Shown here one piece after another: positions 1-10,314 of a DNA stretch of 64,000 nucleotides. The stretch lies in NCBI RefSeq assembly GCF_027596085.1, contig NW_026553079.1, positions 1 through 64,000 of the forward strand, written 5' to 3'. Each line of letters starts with the position of its first letter. Position 1 is the first letter of the stretch. Source of the stretch: Anoplopoma fimbria. Taxonomy: Eukaryota; Chordata; Actinopteri; Perciformes; Anoplopomatidae. The position numbers and the translations under genes were made by a program. Below the pieces are notes generated by a model. It was not told where the DNA came from. It searched no databases and was given only the letters and a program-made list of their open reading frames with translations.

Positions 1-446
1 ACTAACTTTAATTGAAATTTGGTACATTTTGTGGGTGTGCACATTTGGAATTTTGAAGGTTTGATTTATTTTGTCCACCTTAATTAATTAAATTGATTAG
101 TCTATCTTTTGTTTGCAAGATATATCAGTACTTTATTTCAGTATTAGTTATAGGTAATTTTTTACTGAGTTTCTGGTTTGTCATTTGCATTGGTAGACCT
201 TAATTTGGGCACACCCTTTATTAGGACACCATTTAGGTAATGCTGTGTTGGGCAGTGTTTTTCATTGCTGGTCTGTCTCATCGGGCGTTGGCTTTTTTGC
301 CTTATTTGTATTTGTACAAGCGTTAAGGTGGTGGCTGTTTGCCTTAAAACCTGTATTGCTTTTGCAATTTTTGATGCGTGCGCTTGTTTCTTTTTCGCTT
401 TGCGATATTTTTTTCAGTACAAATAAGTTAGTAGCCATAGTTCAGG
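1..446 (+). other. Leader of the Gmr1-like element, no gene
   Basis: AT-rich stretch upstream of the first Gag methionine. It does not resemble the 3' LTR at 4404-4984, and I see no convincing tRNA primer-binding site. A 76-codon open frame at 245-475 shows no recognisable domain and overlaps the Gag start, so I treat it as chance. Confidence 0.5.
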
Positions 447-1844
447 ATGGAGTTTATTTTGGAAGAGTTTGTTAAGCAGCCTTCTCTTGAGGTGTTTCAT
501 AAATGCACTAAAGATAATTTGACTTCTATTGCTGATCATTATAGCATCATAGTCTCGAAGACAAAAGCAAAGAAAGCGATAAAACATGAATTATGGACTG
601 CATTGTTTGAGGAAGGCATGTTGCCTGACCCTGGCATGACCCTTTCGCCAACAAAACAGGCCTTCCCTGATCAAAGCATTAGAAGGTTGGAATTGGAGTT
701 AGAGCTGCGGCTAGAGTTGCAGGACAAAACTAGTGAGAGGAGGCAGCAGCCAGGCTTAAAGAGCAGGAGTTCAGGTTTAAACAAATGGAATTGGAAGAGC
801 AGACTAAACGAGAGATACGCTTAAAAGAGCTAGAGCTAAACCAGGCCCCTCCCCCACGACATGGCAGTGGTGCACAAGCTGATTTTGACGTTAACAAGTG
901 CATCCGTATGATTCCTCCATTTAATGGTAAAGATGTTGATAAATACTTCATTCTGTTCGATGCGCACGGCTGACACTTTGAAATGGCCCAAAAATGTTTG
1001 GCCGTTACTTTTGCAATGTGTGTTTACTGGGAAAGCCCAGGAGGCATATACATCGTTGTCACCAGCTGACAGTCTTGACTATGACAAAGTCAAGGCTGCC
1101 GTGCTTAGGGCGTTTGAATTGGTGCCTGAAGCCTATAGGCAAAAGTTTCGCCGGTATAAGAAGTTGGACAATCACACCTTTTCTGAGTTTGGTCGGGAGA
1201 AAGAGGCTCTGTTTGACCGCTGGTGTCATGCATCTAAAGTAACGGACTTTGAACAGTTACGTGAGCTCATCTTGCTAGAGGAGTTTAAGAACTGTTTATC
1301 AGATAGGCTGGCAACCTATATTAATGAGCAAAAAGCTTTGACACTGGCAGCTGCATCTGTCCTTGCGGATGAGTATGTGCTCACCCACAAGGACAGTTTT
1401 GAGAGGACTCCTGTGTCAGAGCGTAGTTCTTACTCATCATGGCGCAAATCTAGCTCTTCTCACTCAGACAATGTTCCAGTAAGAACCTATGTTCCATTTG
1501 TTAAGCGGGAGGGTGAAGAGAAGCTTGAAAAGTCAGACAGGGTGGAGGGTGTGAAGGAGAGGCCAACTTGCAGTTATTGTAAGAAAATAGGTCACACCAT
1601 TAACAAATGCTTTACTCTTAAGAACAAGTCTCAACCACCGAAATCTGTTGTGTTAATTAAAAGTGAGCCTTTGATTTCAGCTTCAACAGAGCCGGTGCGC
1701 ACTCCTGACCCTGAATTCCAGCCCTTTTTAATGAAGGGTTTTGTCTCTTTGACAGAGGGGGACTCTAAGGTACCAGTTCATATCATCAGGGACACTGCGT
1801 CCAACCAATCTGTAATCTTGGAGGGTGTTGCCGTTTTCAGATAA
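447..1844 (+). pseudogene. Gag of Gmr1-like element, with SCAN-like capsid domain and CCHC zinc knuckle
   Basis: Structural polyprotein of the retrotransposon, broken into three overlapping frames (447-824, 785-973, 924-1844). The N-terminal part is charged and rich in Glu/Arg (about 680-840), likely coiled coil. The segment at roughly 1110-1390 carries the block YRQKFRRYKK, then LFDRWC, then LRELILLEEFKNCL and LATYINEQK. This is the pattern of the vertebrate SCAN dimerisation domain, which is known to descend from Gag of this element group. A CX2CX4HX4C knuckle (CSYCKKIGHTINKC) lies at 1569-1610 for RNA binding. Protease sequence follows in the same frame from about 1760. The start at 447 is the first methionine of the upstream frame. 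Function is lost through the frame breaks. Confidence 0.8.
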
Positions 1845-2730
1845 ATCTGCCGTTGAATCAGATGTGCTCGTTAGAGGGTTTGATATGCGATATGTGGGCC
1901 TGCCGCTTCATAACATCTATCTTGAGTCAGATTTGATCAAGGGGTGCGTAAAGGTGGGGGTCTGTGCGCAACTCCCAATCGAGGGGGTGACTCTGCTCTT
2001 GGGCAATGATTTGGCTGGTGGTAAAATGCTCATTAATCCAGAGGTAATTGCTGTTCCTCTGCCAGAAAACCCTGACGAATTGGCATTGAAATTTCCCAAA
2101 GTGTTTTCTGTCTGTGCCGTGACGCGGGCAATGGCCGAGCGTCAAAAACTGGAGGCTGAGGTGGAACTGTCCGACAGTTTTCTGGTTGACTGTTCAGTTT
2201 CCCCAACCGCCTCTCCAGAGGTCCCTGCCCGTTCCGTTTTGCCTCAACTTGACTCAAAGGTTTGCATGTCACGTGAGCAGCTAGTTGCCGATCAAAAGCG
2301 GGACGCATCACTAGCTCCTCTCTTTGAATGTGTGATTTCAGGAGAGGCGTTAGATGATATGTCAACAGGGTTTTTCCTAAAAGGTAACGTGCTCATGCGT
2401 AGGTGGACACCTCCAAAGTTATGTGGCGATGATAGTTGGGGGGTGGTTGAACAGATCGTTATTCCTCGAACATATCGAAGTGAGATTTTGAAACTAGCAC
2501 ATGATAATCCACTTTCTGGTCACCTAGGAATTAATAAGACTTTTGATCGTGTCTTGCGGTACTTTTTCTGGCCAGGGCTAAAAGGTGACGTGCGTCACCA
2601 TTGTAAAACTTGTCATGTTTGCCAGGTTGCTAAAACTCAAGCCATCCCTCCATATCCACTTTATCCAATTCCTGTTATTGGTGAGCCGTTCGAGCGTGTG
2701 CAAATTGACTGTGTTGAAGCCTTACTTTGA
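1765..2730 (+). pseudogene. Protease and N-terminal integrase fragment of Gmr1-like element
   Basis: The aspartic protease begins at the end of the Gag frame with the active-site block RDTASNQ (Asp codon at 1791) and continues in the next frame with the flap/LLLGNDLAGG block near 1995-2030. The usual DTG/DSG reads DTA here. Downstream, 2275-2720 is the integrase N-terminal region: a linker followed by an H2C2 zinc-binding head (H at about 2500 and 2521, CKTCHVC near 2606-2626) and the entry into the catalytic core (FERVQIDCV). The core then stops abruptly at about 2710-2720 and C-terminal integrase-like sequence (VLKPYFDRE) follows in another frame, so the D,D-35-E core is deleted. Confidence 0.75.
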
Positions 2731-3040
2731 CAGGGAGTCTCAGTCTGTTTCCACCCCTTCTGATGGTCCAGAGGTCAGTGTGGCACCGGAGCTGTCCAGT
2801 GTGGGAATTGCTGATGGTGACAAGGTAACTCTGGCGCTGTCTAGCAACGCCAGTGTTCCTCCCCCTGAATCTCAGGATGACCAAGAGGATATTGTAGGGA
2901 TATCCAGTGATGTAATTCATGGGCGACTAAAAAATTCAGAAATGCTTTCTAATCTTCATTGTTGTCTTCCATATTTGGTTCGGTCTCAGCGTGAGGATGT
3001 GATCGGTCTAATTGGCTCTAATTTAACTCTTTTTCAGATG
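2716..3040 (+). pseudogene. Integrase C-terminal remnant and linker to reverse transcriptase
   Basis: After the break in the integrase, the frame 2585-3157 reads LKPYFDRES, typical of the end of a Gypsy integrase, followed by an acidic Ser/Pro/Glu-rich linker and a short conserved segment leading to the reverse transcriptase. The linker explains how integrase and reverse transcriptase are joined in this element type. No catalytic residues are present here. Confidence 0.55.
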
Positions 3041-4357
3041 TGCCGACTCGCACGCATGTGTTGCAGCATGACATTGATGTTGATAATGCTCCGCCAATCA
3101 AACAACACGCCTATCGCGTTAACCCTGAGAAAAGGCTTCGTCTCCGAAAACAGGTGAACTACATGTTGGAAAATGGCATAGCTGTGCCTAGCACAAGTGC
3201 TTGGAGTTCACCTTGTCTTTTGGCTACAAAATCTGACGGCTCGGATCGGTTTTGCACCGATTATCGTAAAGTGAACGGGGTCACAAAACCTGACTGCTAT
3301 CCTCTGCCTAGAATAGATGATTGTGTTGATAATGTTGGCTGTGCCGAATATGTCACAAAACTCGACCTACTAAAGGGTTATTGGCAGGTGCCGTTAACGC
3401 CTAGGGCTCAAGTTATATCTGCCTTTGTGACCTCTTACGCTTTCCTAGAGTACACCGTAATGCCATTTGGAGTCCGAAACGCTCCAGCAACATTCCAGCG
3501 TTTAGTCAACACGGTTCTGTCGGGTTTATCGGGCTGCGAGGCTTATTTGGACGACATTGTTGTTTATTCCAAAACATGGGAGGAACACATTCAACAGCTT
3601 CGTGCAGTGTTTGGCAGACTGAGTGAGGCCAATCTCACTCTTAATCTTGCCAAATGTGAGTTCGGGCAGGCTACAGTGACATACCTCGGCAAAATTGTGG
3701 GTCGGGGTCAAGTTAAGCCTGTCCATTCTAAAGTGGAAGCAATCCTCTCGTTTCCTCCTCCTGTCACTCGCCGTGGTCTAATGCGGTATTTGGGAATGGC
3801 AGGATACTATAGAAGTTTCTGCAAGAACTTTTCTGCTATCGCAGCCCCATTAACCGACCTGTTGAGCCCAAAAGTACGGTACAAATGGTCTCCGAACTGT
3901 CAGCATTATTTTGATGGCATAAAAGCATTGTTAACAAATGCTCCAGTTCTTGCTGCACCTGCGTTCGAGCGGCCATTCAAACTCGCTGTGGATGCGAGTG
4001 ATGCGGGGCGGGTGCGGTCCTACTTCAAGATGGGGATGATGGGATTGAGCATCCGGTCTCGTATTACTCAAAAAATTCAATCGGCATCAACGTGTGTATT
4101 CCACAGTTGAGAAGGAAGCACTTGCGCTTATTTTGGCCCTAAAGCATTTCGAGGTTTATGTAGGCTCTTCTAGGGAACCTACGATCATATATACCGATCA
4201 TAACCCTCTTGTATTTCTGAACCAGATGCGGAACACAAACCGAAGGTTAATGAGGTGGTCAATATTCTTGCAGTATTTCAATGTGGAGGTCAGGTATGTC
4301 CGTGGAAAGGATAATGTCCTGGCCGACACATTGTCACGCTCTTTTTCTGATGAGTGA
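3040..4357 (+). pseudogene. Reverse transcriptase and RNase H of Gmr1-like element
   Basis: The reverse transcriptase runs 3040-3990 with clear Ty3/Gypsy blocks: the FCTDYRKVN block near 3250, KLDLLKGYWQVPL near 3360, MPFGVRNAPATFQR near 3460, and the catalytic YLDD at 3544-3555. The connection and start of RNase H (VDASDAG) follow, then the frame shifts between about 4005 and 4094. RNase H continues in 4094-4357 with the STVEKEALAL and YTDHNPLVFL blocks and ends with NVLADTLSR. Both domains are well conserved apart from that frame change, suggesting a fairly young copy. It would copy element RNA into DNA in virus-like particles if intact. Confidence 0.88.
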
Positions 4358-4393
4358 ATGACCTCACGTTGCACTCCCGGTATTCGCCATCAT

Positions 4394-4403
4394 AGGGTGG
4401 GGG
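4394..4403 (+). other. Polypurine tract (plus-strand primer site)
   Basis: A ten-base run of purines interrupted by one T sits immediately before the LTR start. Its position directly 5' of the TG that opens the LTR is what reverse-transcribing LTR elements require. Confidence 0.7.
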
Positions 4404-4984
4404 TGTTGCGTGTGGCCATGACTCACTCAGACATTCAATCACTGTGCTGTGCCTAAACCCCCATGTCTTTGCTTCCTCATCAGGCTGGCACTCAGGCTGA
4501 CACACCTGCAGCAAATCTGAGATCGCTACCGCCCAATTACCAGCCTGCTGTATAAAGCCAGCAAAGTCAGTTGCTTGGGGAGGACAGACCCGGCAACACC
4601 TTTGTCCCACAGTGCGAGTTGTTAAATAGCCTTTTCTTTCTATAATCTTTGATCTAGGCCTGGGGATGGCCGGCGGTCCTACTTTTCCGTTTAGTTCTTA
4701 GTTTATAAGTTGGTTTTGTCAGGCAGGGAGGGGGCCAGCCTCGGCGTCCCTATAGGGGGTGGCCTGGTCCCCCTCCATTTTGCTGAGTTTGTCCGGCATC
4801 CCCAGGTCCCTTTTGGTTTGCAGACTTCTTTATTTGGTAAAGTATTCATACTGCATTTCAGCTATGGTTTCATTTGGTTAATAAAACCCGTTAAAACATC
4901 TTATTTCATGGTGTCCTTCCTTTATGTTGGGGTCTCCAGTTCGAGCCACTGGGTATCTTATTCAGTTGTTTGGAGGCCGTAACA
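4404..4984 (+). repeat. 3' LTR of the Gmr1-like element
   Basis: The 581-bp segment opens TGTTGCG and closes CGTAACA, near-perfect short inverted termini in the TG...CA form. A TATA-like TATAAAG lies at 4551-4557 and an AATAAA poly(A) signal at 4880-4885. It follows the polypurine tract and is followed directly by LINE sequence. The matching 5' LTR is outside the window, so LTR divergence cannot be used to date insertion. Confidence 0.8.
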
Positions 4985-5450
4985 CAATTGTTGAAGGTCG
5001 ATGGGAGAAAAGCCATCTAAATAAATATCAGGTTCTAAAGCTGTTTCTAATGTTACTGTATTTGATGATCGATTGGTACTGGTTAAAGGCAGGAAATTAA
5101 TAATTTTGTCTCTAATAGTTAGAATCTTATCATTAAAGAAGTTCATGAAGTCACTACTACTGAGGTTTATAGGAATACATGGCTCAAAAGAGCTGTGACT
5201 CTCTGTCAGCCTGGCTACAGTGCTGAAGAGAACCCTGGGGTTGTTCTTATTTTTCTCTATTAATGCTGAATAATAGGCTGGTCTAGCATTACGGAGTGCC
5301 TTCTTATATATTTTAAGACTGTCTTGCCAGACTAACCGCGCTTCATCCACATTGGTGGAATGCCATACCCTTTCAGGTTTTCGCGATATTTGCTTTAATT
5401 CGCGGGTTTGATGGTCATACCATACTCCTTTCTTTTATTAGCTTCTTTTT
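4985..5450 (-). mobile_element. L2-type LINE fragment (region before reverse transcriptase)
   Basis: The minus strand reads a 130-codon stretch (4958-5350) with ARPAYYSALIEKNKNN and VLFSTVARLT, the linker between endonuclease and reverse transcriptase of fish L2-type LINEs. The sequence overlaps in content with the end of the L2 copy at 30000-30070 (shared GGTCGATGGGAGAAAAGCC), showing the same family. The Gmr1-like element appears to have inserted into this LINE. Confidence 0.7.
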
Positions 5451-5989
5451 AGAGGAGCTATAGAGTCTAGTGTCATTTGCAGTGAGCATGCAGCACTATC
5501 AACAAGATGGTCAATCTGAGACGGACTAAAGTTAGCGTAGGAGTCCTCTGTTATATTGAGCAATGGTAATGATTAAAACCCTGAAGAAATCGCTTCTTTA
5601 AATATTCCACCTGGGCCCTGAATAACTGTCATAGAGCTCCAGACCAGCTACACCGTCTGTAACAAACAGCAGGGCTGTATTTGACTCTTTAAACATGTCC
5701 CTGTCCCGACTCCTGAATGCCTCTTCCTTTTCAACTTAAGCAGCCTGAGTTTAGCTATGATTGTTGGTTTCTCGTTTTTTATATCTCACCCTGGTGCATC
5801 CAATACACAGCTCTATTCACAGAGGCTTATATATGATATCGCAGCCTCTGAGTCCAGACATAACGGCTTACAGAGTTTTATAATATCAACTATGATTTAA
5901 AAAAAATCCCATCTCAGTTGGAATGACCATTGATTAGTGTAGTGACTGTTTTTATGTGCTGATATTTATTTTTTGTAATATTACTCGAG
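5451..5989. other. No gene; probable further LINE 5' debris
   Basis: No open frame of note. The first part may continue the L2 copy upstream of 5450 on the minus strand, but I cannot recognise protein motifs. The remainder is AT-rich sequence without visible structure. Confidence 0.4.
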
Positions 5990-7130
5990 GGTCAGTTGCA
6001 GTACACAGGAGAAAATCCTGGTCAACAAGAGAGTTGTCAAAGATGTGGAGAAGCTGGGTCACCACTACCAGACATCATTGGTGGAGGCCTTCCACCGCTT
6101 CATCCTGCGTTTCGCACCCTAGAATGTGGTTTTAACTTTCATTGAATGTTATACAGGTAATTCTGTAACCTCTTATACAATTATGACTGATTAGTGAAGT
6201 AATGACTGTTGTTAACACTTGGTGAGTCATTGTATTTTTAATAATAATAATAATAATACATTTTATTTATAGAGCTCTTTTCAGAGTACTCAAAGACGCT
6301 TTACAGACATGTAAAAACAGCATTTAAAAGCTACACACTTATAACTTAAAACACACAGCATTAGTCAGACATTAAAACCAGTTTTGAAGAGGTGAGTTTT
6401 GATTTCTGATTTGAACATTGAAAGATTATTGCAGTGTCGGATGTGTTTGGGGAGAGAGTTCCAGAGTGAGGGGGCAGCTATCGAGAATGCTCTGTCGCCC
6501 CATGTCCGGTGCTTGGTCCTGACTGGCAGAGATAGTAGGTTGGCATCAGAGGAGCGTAGCCGACGGGATGGAGTGTGGTGATGGAGCAGTTCGGTGAGGT
6601 AGGAGGGGGCCTGATTATGGAGGGCTTTGTGGGTGAGGAGCAGGACTTTGTACTGGATCAGTTGTGGGACGGGAAGCCAGTGGAGTTTCTGAAGAACAGG
6701 GGTGATGTGATCAGGGGAGTGGGTGAGCAGACTTTCTATTATTGAAGGTTGTTCCTTTTCGTTTATTATAATGAAAATGAGGACTGTGAGCAAGCAACAA
6801 CATCTGCAGGAACAGCTGTCTACAAGGTTCCCCAAGTCACAGAAGAATGAATTCATAGCAAAGCCGGTTTAAACAGAGCCAACTTACAGTAAGTTGTAAA
6901 ATATTTTTTATAATTTTTAATAACAAATGTAATACATTAAACATAAAATGTGAATTTCCTGTTAATTATTAAAAAGGAAGGAAGCATTCTTAGTTTTAAC
7001 TTAAGAAATTGGTAGTCAAATGCAATGTTTTTAGACAGTACGTGGATGATCTGATGAGACTGGTATTTGAGGAAGTGTTTGAGGACCAAACTCCATTCGT
7101 TGAGGAGATGCCGGTATCGCCTGTATGGAG
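5990..7130 (+). pseudogene. ISL2EU-like transposon gene relic, several exons
   Basis: Three separated plus-strand pieces read like consecutive parts of one fish protein family. 5990-6165 reads KILVNKRVVKDVEKLG, then HHYQTSLVEAFHRFILRFAP. 6785-6890 reads FPKSQKNEFIAKPV followed by an in-frame stop. 7025-7100 reads YVDDLMRLVFEEVF and then TPFVEEMP. I know these blocks from ISL2EU-type transposon proteins of fish, though the family name is recalled, not searched. Splice-like junctions lie near 6890. A LINE 3' end (6238-6745) splits the first two pieces. With a stop and an interruption it cannot be functional. Confidence 0.5.
6238..6745 (-). mobile_element. LINE 3' end (L2/Rex1-like), inserted in the ISL2EU-like relic
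   Basis: The minus strand reads the C-terminus of a LINE reverse transcriptase protein (DHITPVLQKLHWLPV, then APSLWNSLPKHIRH) ending at a stop near 6365, followed by a short 3' UTR and a (ATT)n tail at 6238-6257. That layout marks the true 3' end of the LINE, so this is a typical 5'-truncated insertion. The upstream part of the frame at 6746-6856 belongs to other sequence. Confidence 0.75.
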
Positions 7131-8248
7131 AGGATCACACATCATTACCATTGCAGCATGTACAGTACAGTATTACAGTATTTACAAATGTGTATATTGT
7201 TATTTTTTTTATATTTGAAAATAAATAAAGTAATTTGGAGGAAAAATGTATTAGTCTAATTTCTTCATTAGTTAGATGAAACATTTGTGTTCAGATGTAG
7301 TTGTATGTAATAACAAATTACTCTTCTTCTATACTACGCCTCAACCGTCCATAGTCAGCTCTGTAAATGTTGTAGATGTTCTGCAGGATGTATGGATTCA
7401 AATAGTTTGGATCGAGGTAAGGATGGTGAACCATGAATGGATGAGGGACTGGAACCTGATTTATTTGTCTCAAAATAAGACACTGATTTACAAGAAATAC
7501 TGTTTTATAATAAAGCAAAACTCAGGAGGCAAAACCACTGCATAGGACAAATATTGATCAAGGAAGCAACACTTTTACTTAAAATAAAATTGTGTGATCA
7601 TATTGTTGATTACAAACAATAACAGCCAGGAGGGGATTGTTAAATGCAGCTACATTTTTGCAGAAAGGTAGCAGTTAAGATGACATTTTATAGTTCTTAT
7701 GTTATTGTATACAACACAAATTTGTAATCTCTAAATCTGCTGTACTCTACATAACATTACCAAAGTCACGAATAAAACACATTTGGTTTTAACAGAGAAC
7801 ATGTGTTAGTAGCTAACTTTGGTGGTATTTCCCTACACAGGCAACGTGAGTGTAATTCTTAGCTTCTTAGATAAAGAGAAGGACTTGTGTTTTACACCAC
7901 ATCATAGGCCTATAGCCTAATGCTAGGCGTGTGCTACTGTTGTTGTTAGCTATATAGCAGGTAGCTAGCTACAAAGTGCAGTAATTGAGAAAAATAAAAT
8001 AAACAAAAAGTCAGTCAGTCAATGGACATTTGTAAAGAAATTACACAGGTATAATGTTACATATAAAATATAAGACAGCTATAACATAACAACTAACCAC
8101 TGTCAAACGTCCTGCTCCAGTCATGGTTTCGACTGTAGTTTGGGTCTATCAGCTTGTTCCTCCTGACTTTCAATAACTGACTCGCATTCATACTGATCAG
8201 CAGGACAGATGTTATCGTTAATCTTGGCTGCGGCAGTTTTTTGGGCCA
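7131..8248. other. Intronic sequence, no gene recognised
   Basis: Two opposite open frames around 7276-7545 show no domain I recognise. They may be the other end of the ISL2EU-like transposon but this is a guess. The rest is AT-rich. Confidence 0.4.
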
Positions 8249-8253
8249 CTCAG

Positions 8254-9213
8254 GCCATGTCCACACGGGGTTTTAAAACTAAAACGATCTCCGTCCACAC
8301 ATGCGTTTCAGCATCGTTTTCGAAATGATTTGCGTCCAGACTTGCTCCCCAGAAAACGAATATCACATGACTATTCACATATACTGGGCATGCGCGTGCC
8401 GGTGTAAACAGGAAGTATATTGGTTGCTTGGTTACAGATAATACGATTACACTACTCTTGATACTCGTCGTGCTTGATACTTAAGAACTTCCTCTAAAAT
8501 CTTCCTCCATAAACTCAAACAGACACATTTCGTGGAAGTTTTTATTTTTCAAGCTTAGTTACAACACTGCAGGTCTAACTCTATCTCTCCCACACAGACA
8601 GCAAATTTACTTTAAATGAACAGTTATTAAACGAAGTTTACTAGATTATGGGTACATACATTTGGTCAACACAAGTCCGTCAGAAGTCCGTTCCGTAGGG
8701 CTGATAACGCCGCTGGACACGCCGCTTGCTAATCGCTCCAAGAACAGCTGATTCCAGCTGAAGCCAAAGAACCACGAATCGGGTTGCCATGCGTCCCTAC
8801 ATGCAAGGCTTCTTGGTGTCAATCAAGCATACCTTGAACATCTATGTACAAACATTTGTAACAAATACCACATTATCCATGTTGAATTAACCTGGTAGTC
8901 GATCGGTAATCAAGGCTGTTGTTGTTGTTCTCTTCCGGTAAGGGGGTGACGAATCAGGAAAGGACATGTCGTAACTGCTAAAAAACAATCAAATAGCGAA
9001 TGCGGGTGCCTACGTCATCGTTTTCAGACTGCTTCGTTTTCCGTCATCCACTCTATCAGGAAAACGCGGCGTTTTCAAACTTATCCGTCCTCGGGAGCGT
9101 TTTCGAACTCCTTCGTTTTCAGTGACCTAAAACACCGTATAGCATGGACGCTCGGTGCAAACGCAGCAAAAGATATTCGGATTCATTTGAAAACAGGTTA
9201 GTGTGGATGTGGC
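8254..9213. mobile_element. Non-autonomous DNA transposon with TIRs, copy 1
   Basis: The element starts GCCATGTCCACAC and ends GTGTGGATGTGGC, imperfect terminal inverted repeats, and both sides carry the same five bases CTCAG (8249-8253 and 9214-9218), a candidate target-site duplication. It holds no protein frame. Internal sequence is rich in AAAACG/CGTTTT motifs near both ends, extending the inverted similarity. A 5'-truncated second copy lies at 28298-29024. Superfamily not assigned. Confidence 0.75.
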
Positions 9214-9278
9214 CTCAGTGAGCCTTTAGAGCTGAATTCTGTTTATGGTAAGTGGCGGGACCCAGCACCTGGCGGGAC

Positions 9279-10314
9279 CCAGCACCTCCTATCCATCATC
9301 AACATCACTTACCGGCCATCTCCTCTCTGTGTTATATAACTTAAACAGCATGTAACTGAATGCCAAATAACATATTTTATATACAGTTGATTAGACAGTT
9401 GGAATATTATCATCATTGGTTTCCCAGGGAGCAAAATAGCCATTTGAATATAAATGTTGTGTTAAGCAAATACAATGGTTAGAAATTTGACATTCAAATT
9501 TTAATTAGCTTTTTTTATTGATCACAAACAGTGATCAATCGGAAAGCTGATAGAAAGCTTTCACTTCAATAAGGGAGGGGTTGAAATGTTGAGCGTCAAA
9601 CACTTAATGTCCTGCATTCTGGTAATTTTTTGTGCACCAATTTATGATGGTAATGTGTTTATTTATGTAAAGGAAAACATTTCATAATGTAATAAAATGC
9701 AGGAAGGCTCTCAGGCATCCAGTTTTGCTTTTAAATAGTTATGTTATCCCTGCTGAGTCAACACACATGAAGGCATGATTAACTCCTCAATTTTTTTGTC
9801 TTTTGTTTGTGTCTTCTGTGTCTTTTGTAAATGTGCATGTGGCACCTATTAACATAAATCATGAATTGATTCATTTGAATTCCGTTTTAAGTACTTGACC
9901 CGTACTTGATTTATTTCTCATGTTTAAAATGTCCAGCACATTTAAAACATATCCCATATATCTGTGTTCTTTCGGAAGTCGTAATATTAATATTAAAATA
10001 ATCAAATCATAATATTTCAAAAACTACCTGCCCTTTAGTCTGTGTGCATTACGTTATTGTTGCTCTTCTGCTAAGGTAGTATCCACTTTAGACCGTCTGA
10101 CAGACACAGAACTCTGTTTGGGATAACAACGTATAGGGAAGAGAAATAACAGAAAACACGTCAAAATCAGGCATAAATCTCACCATTGTGTGGCTTTAAG
10201 GAATGGAATGGACACACAAATATCTTCAAGAATACCTCAACGTCCTGCTTTCAAAAATGTACCCTTAAGTTCTCTGAATGCCTCTGTTAGGAACCACCAA
10301 GTTAATTGCTTCAT
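9279..10314 (+). repeat. 1036-bp direct repeat, copy A (flanks kcnk10 exon on its 5' side)
   Basis: This block recurs at 12077-13112 in the same orientation with the same length and about seven mismatches counted by eye. It contains no protein frame or element termini I recognise. A 17-base tandem duplication lies just before it (about 9255-9288). The copies bracket the exon at 11371-11756. Confidence 0.9.

Larger units (their letters stand above)
1..4984 (+). mobile_element. Gmr1-like Ty3/Gypsy LTR retrotransposon, decayed, 5' LTR outside window
   Basis: The plus strand shows, in order, Gag with a zinc knuckle, protease, the HHCC head of an integrase, reverse transcriptase, RNase H, a polypurine tract and a 3' LTR. 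Putting integrase before reverse transcriptase is unusual for Ty3/Gypsy and is the known hallmark of the Gmr1 group of deuterostome elements. The copy is dead: Gag is split by frame changes, the integrase core is missing, and RNase H is frameshifted. The first ~446 bases are AT-rich leader without an LTR resembling that at 4404-4984, so the 5' LTR must lie upstream. The right end abuts LINE sequence at 4985, consistent with insertion into an older L2 copy. Family assignment is inferred from domain order and motifs. Confidence 0.85.

Noticed and set aside
245..475. Small hydrophobic protein upstream of Gag
   Set aside because: Overlaps the Gag start, low complexity, no domain; best explained as chance in AT-rich leader.
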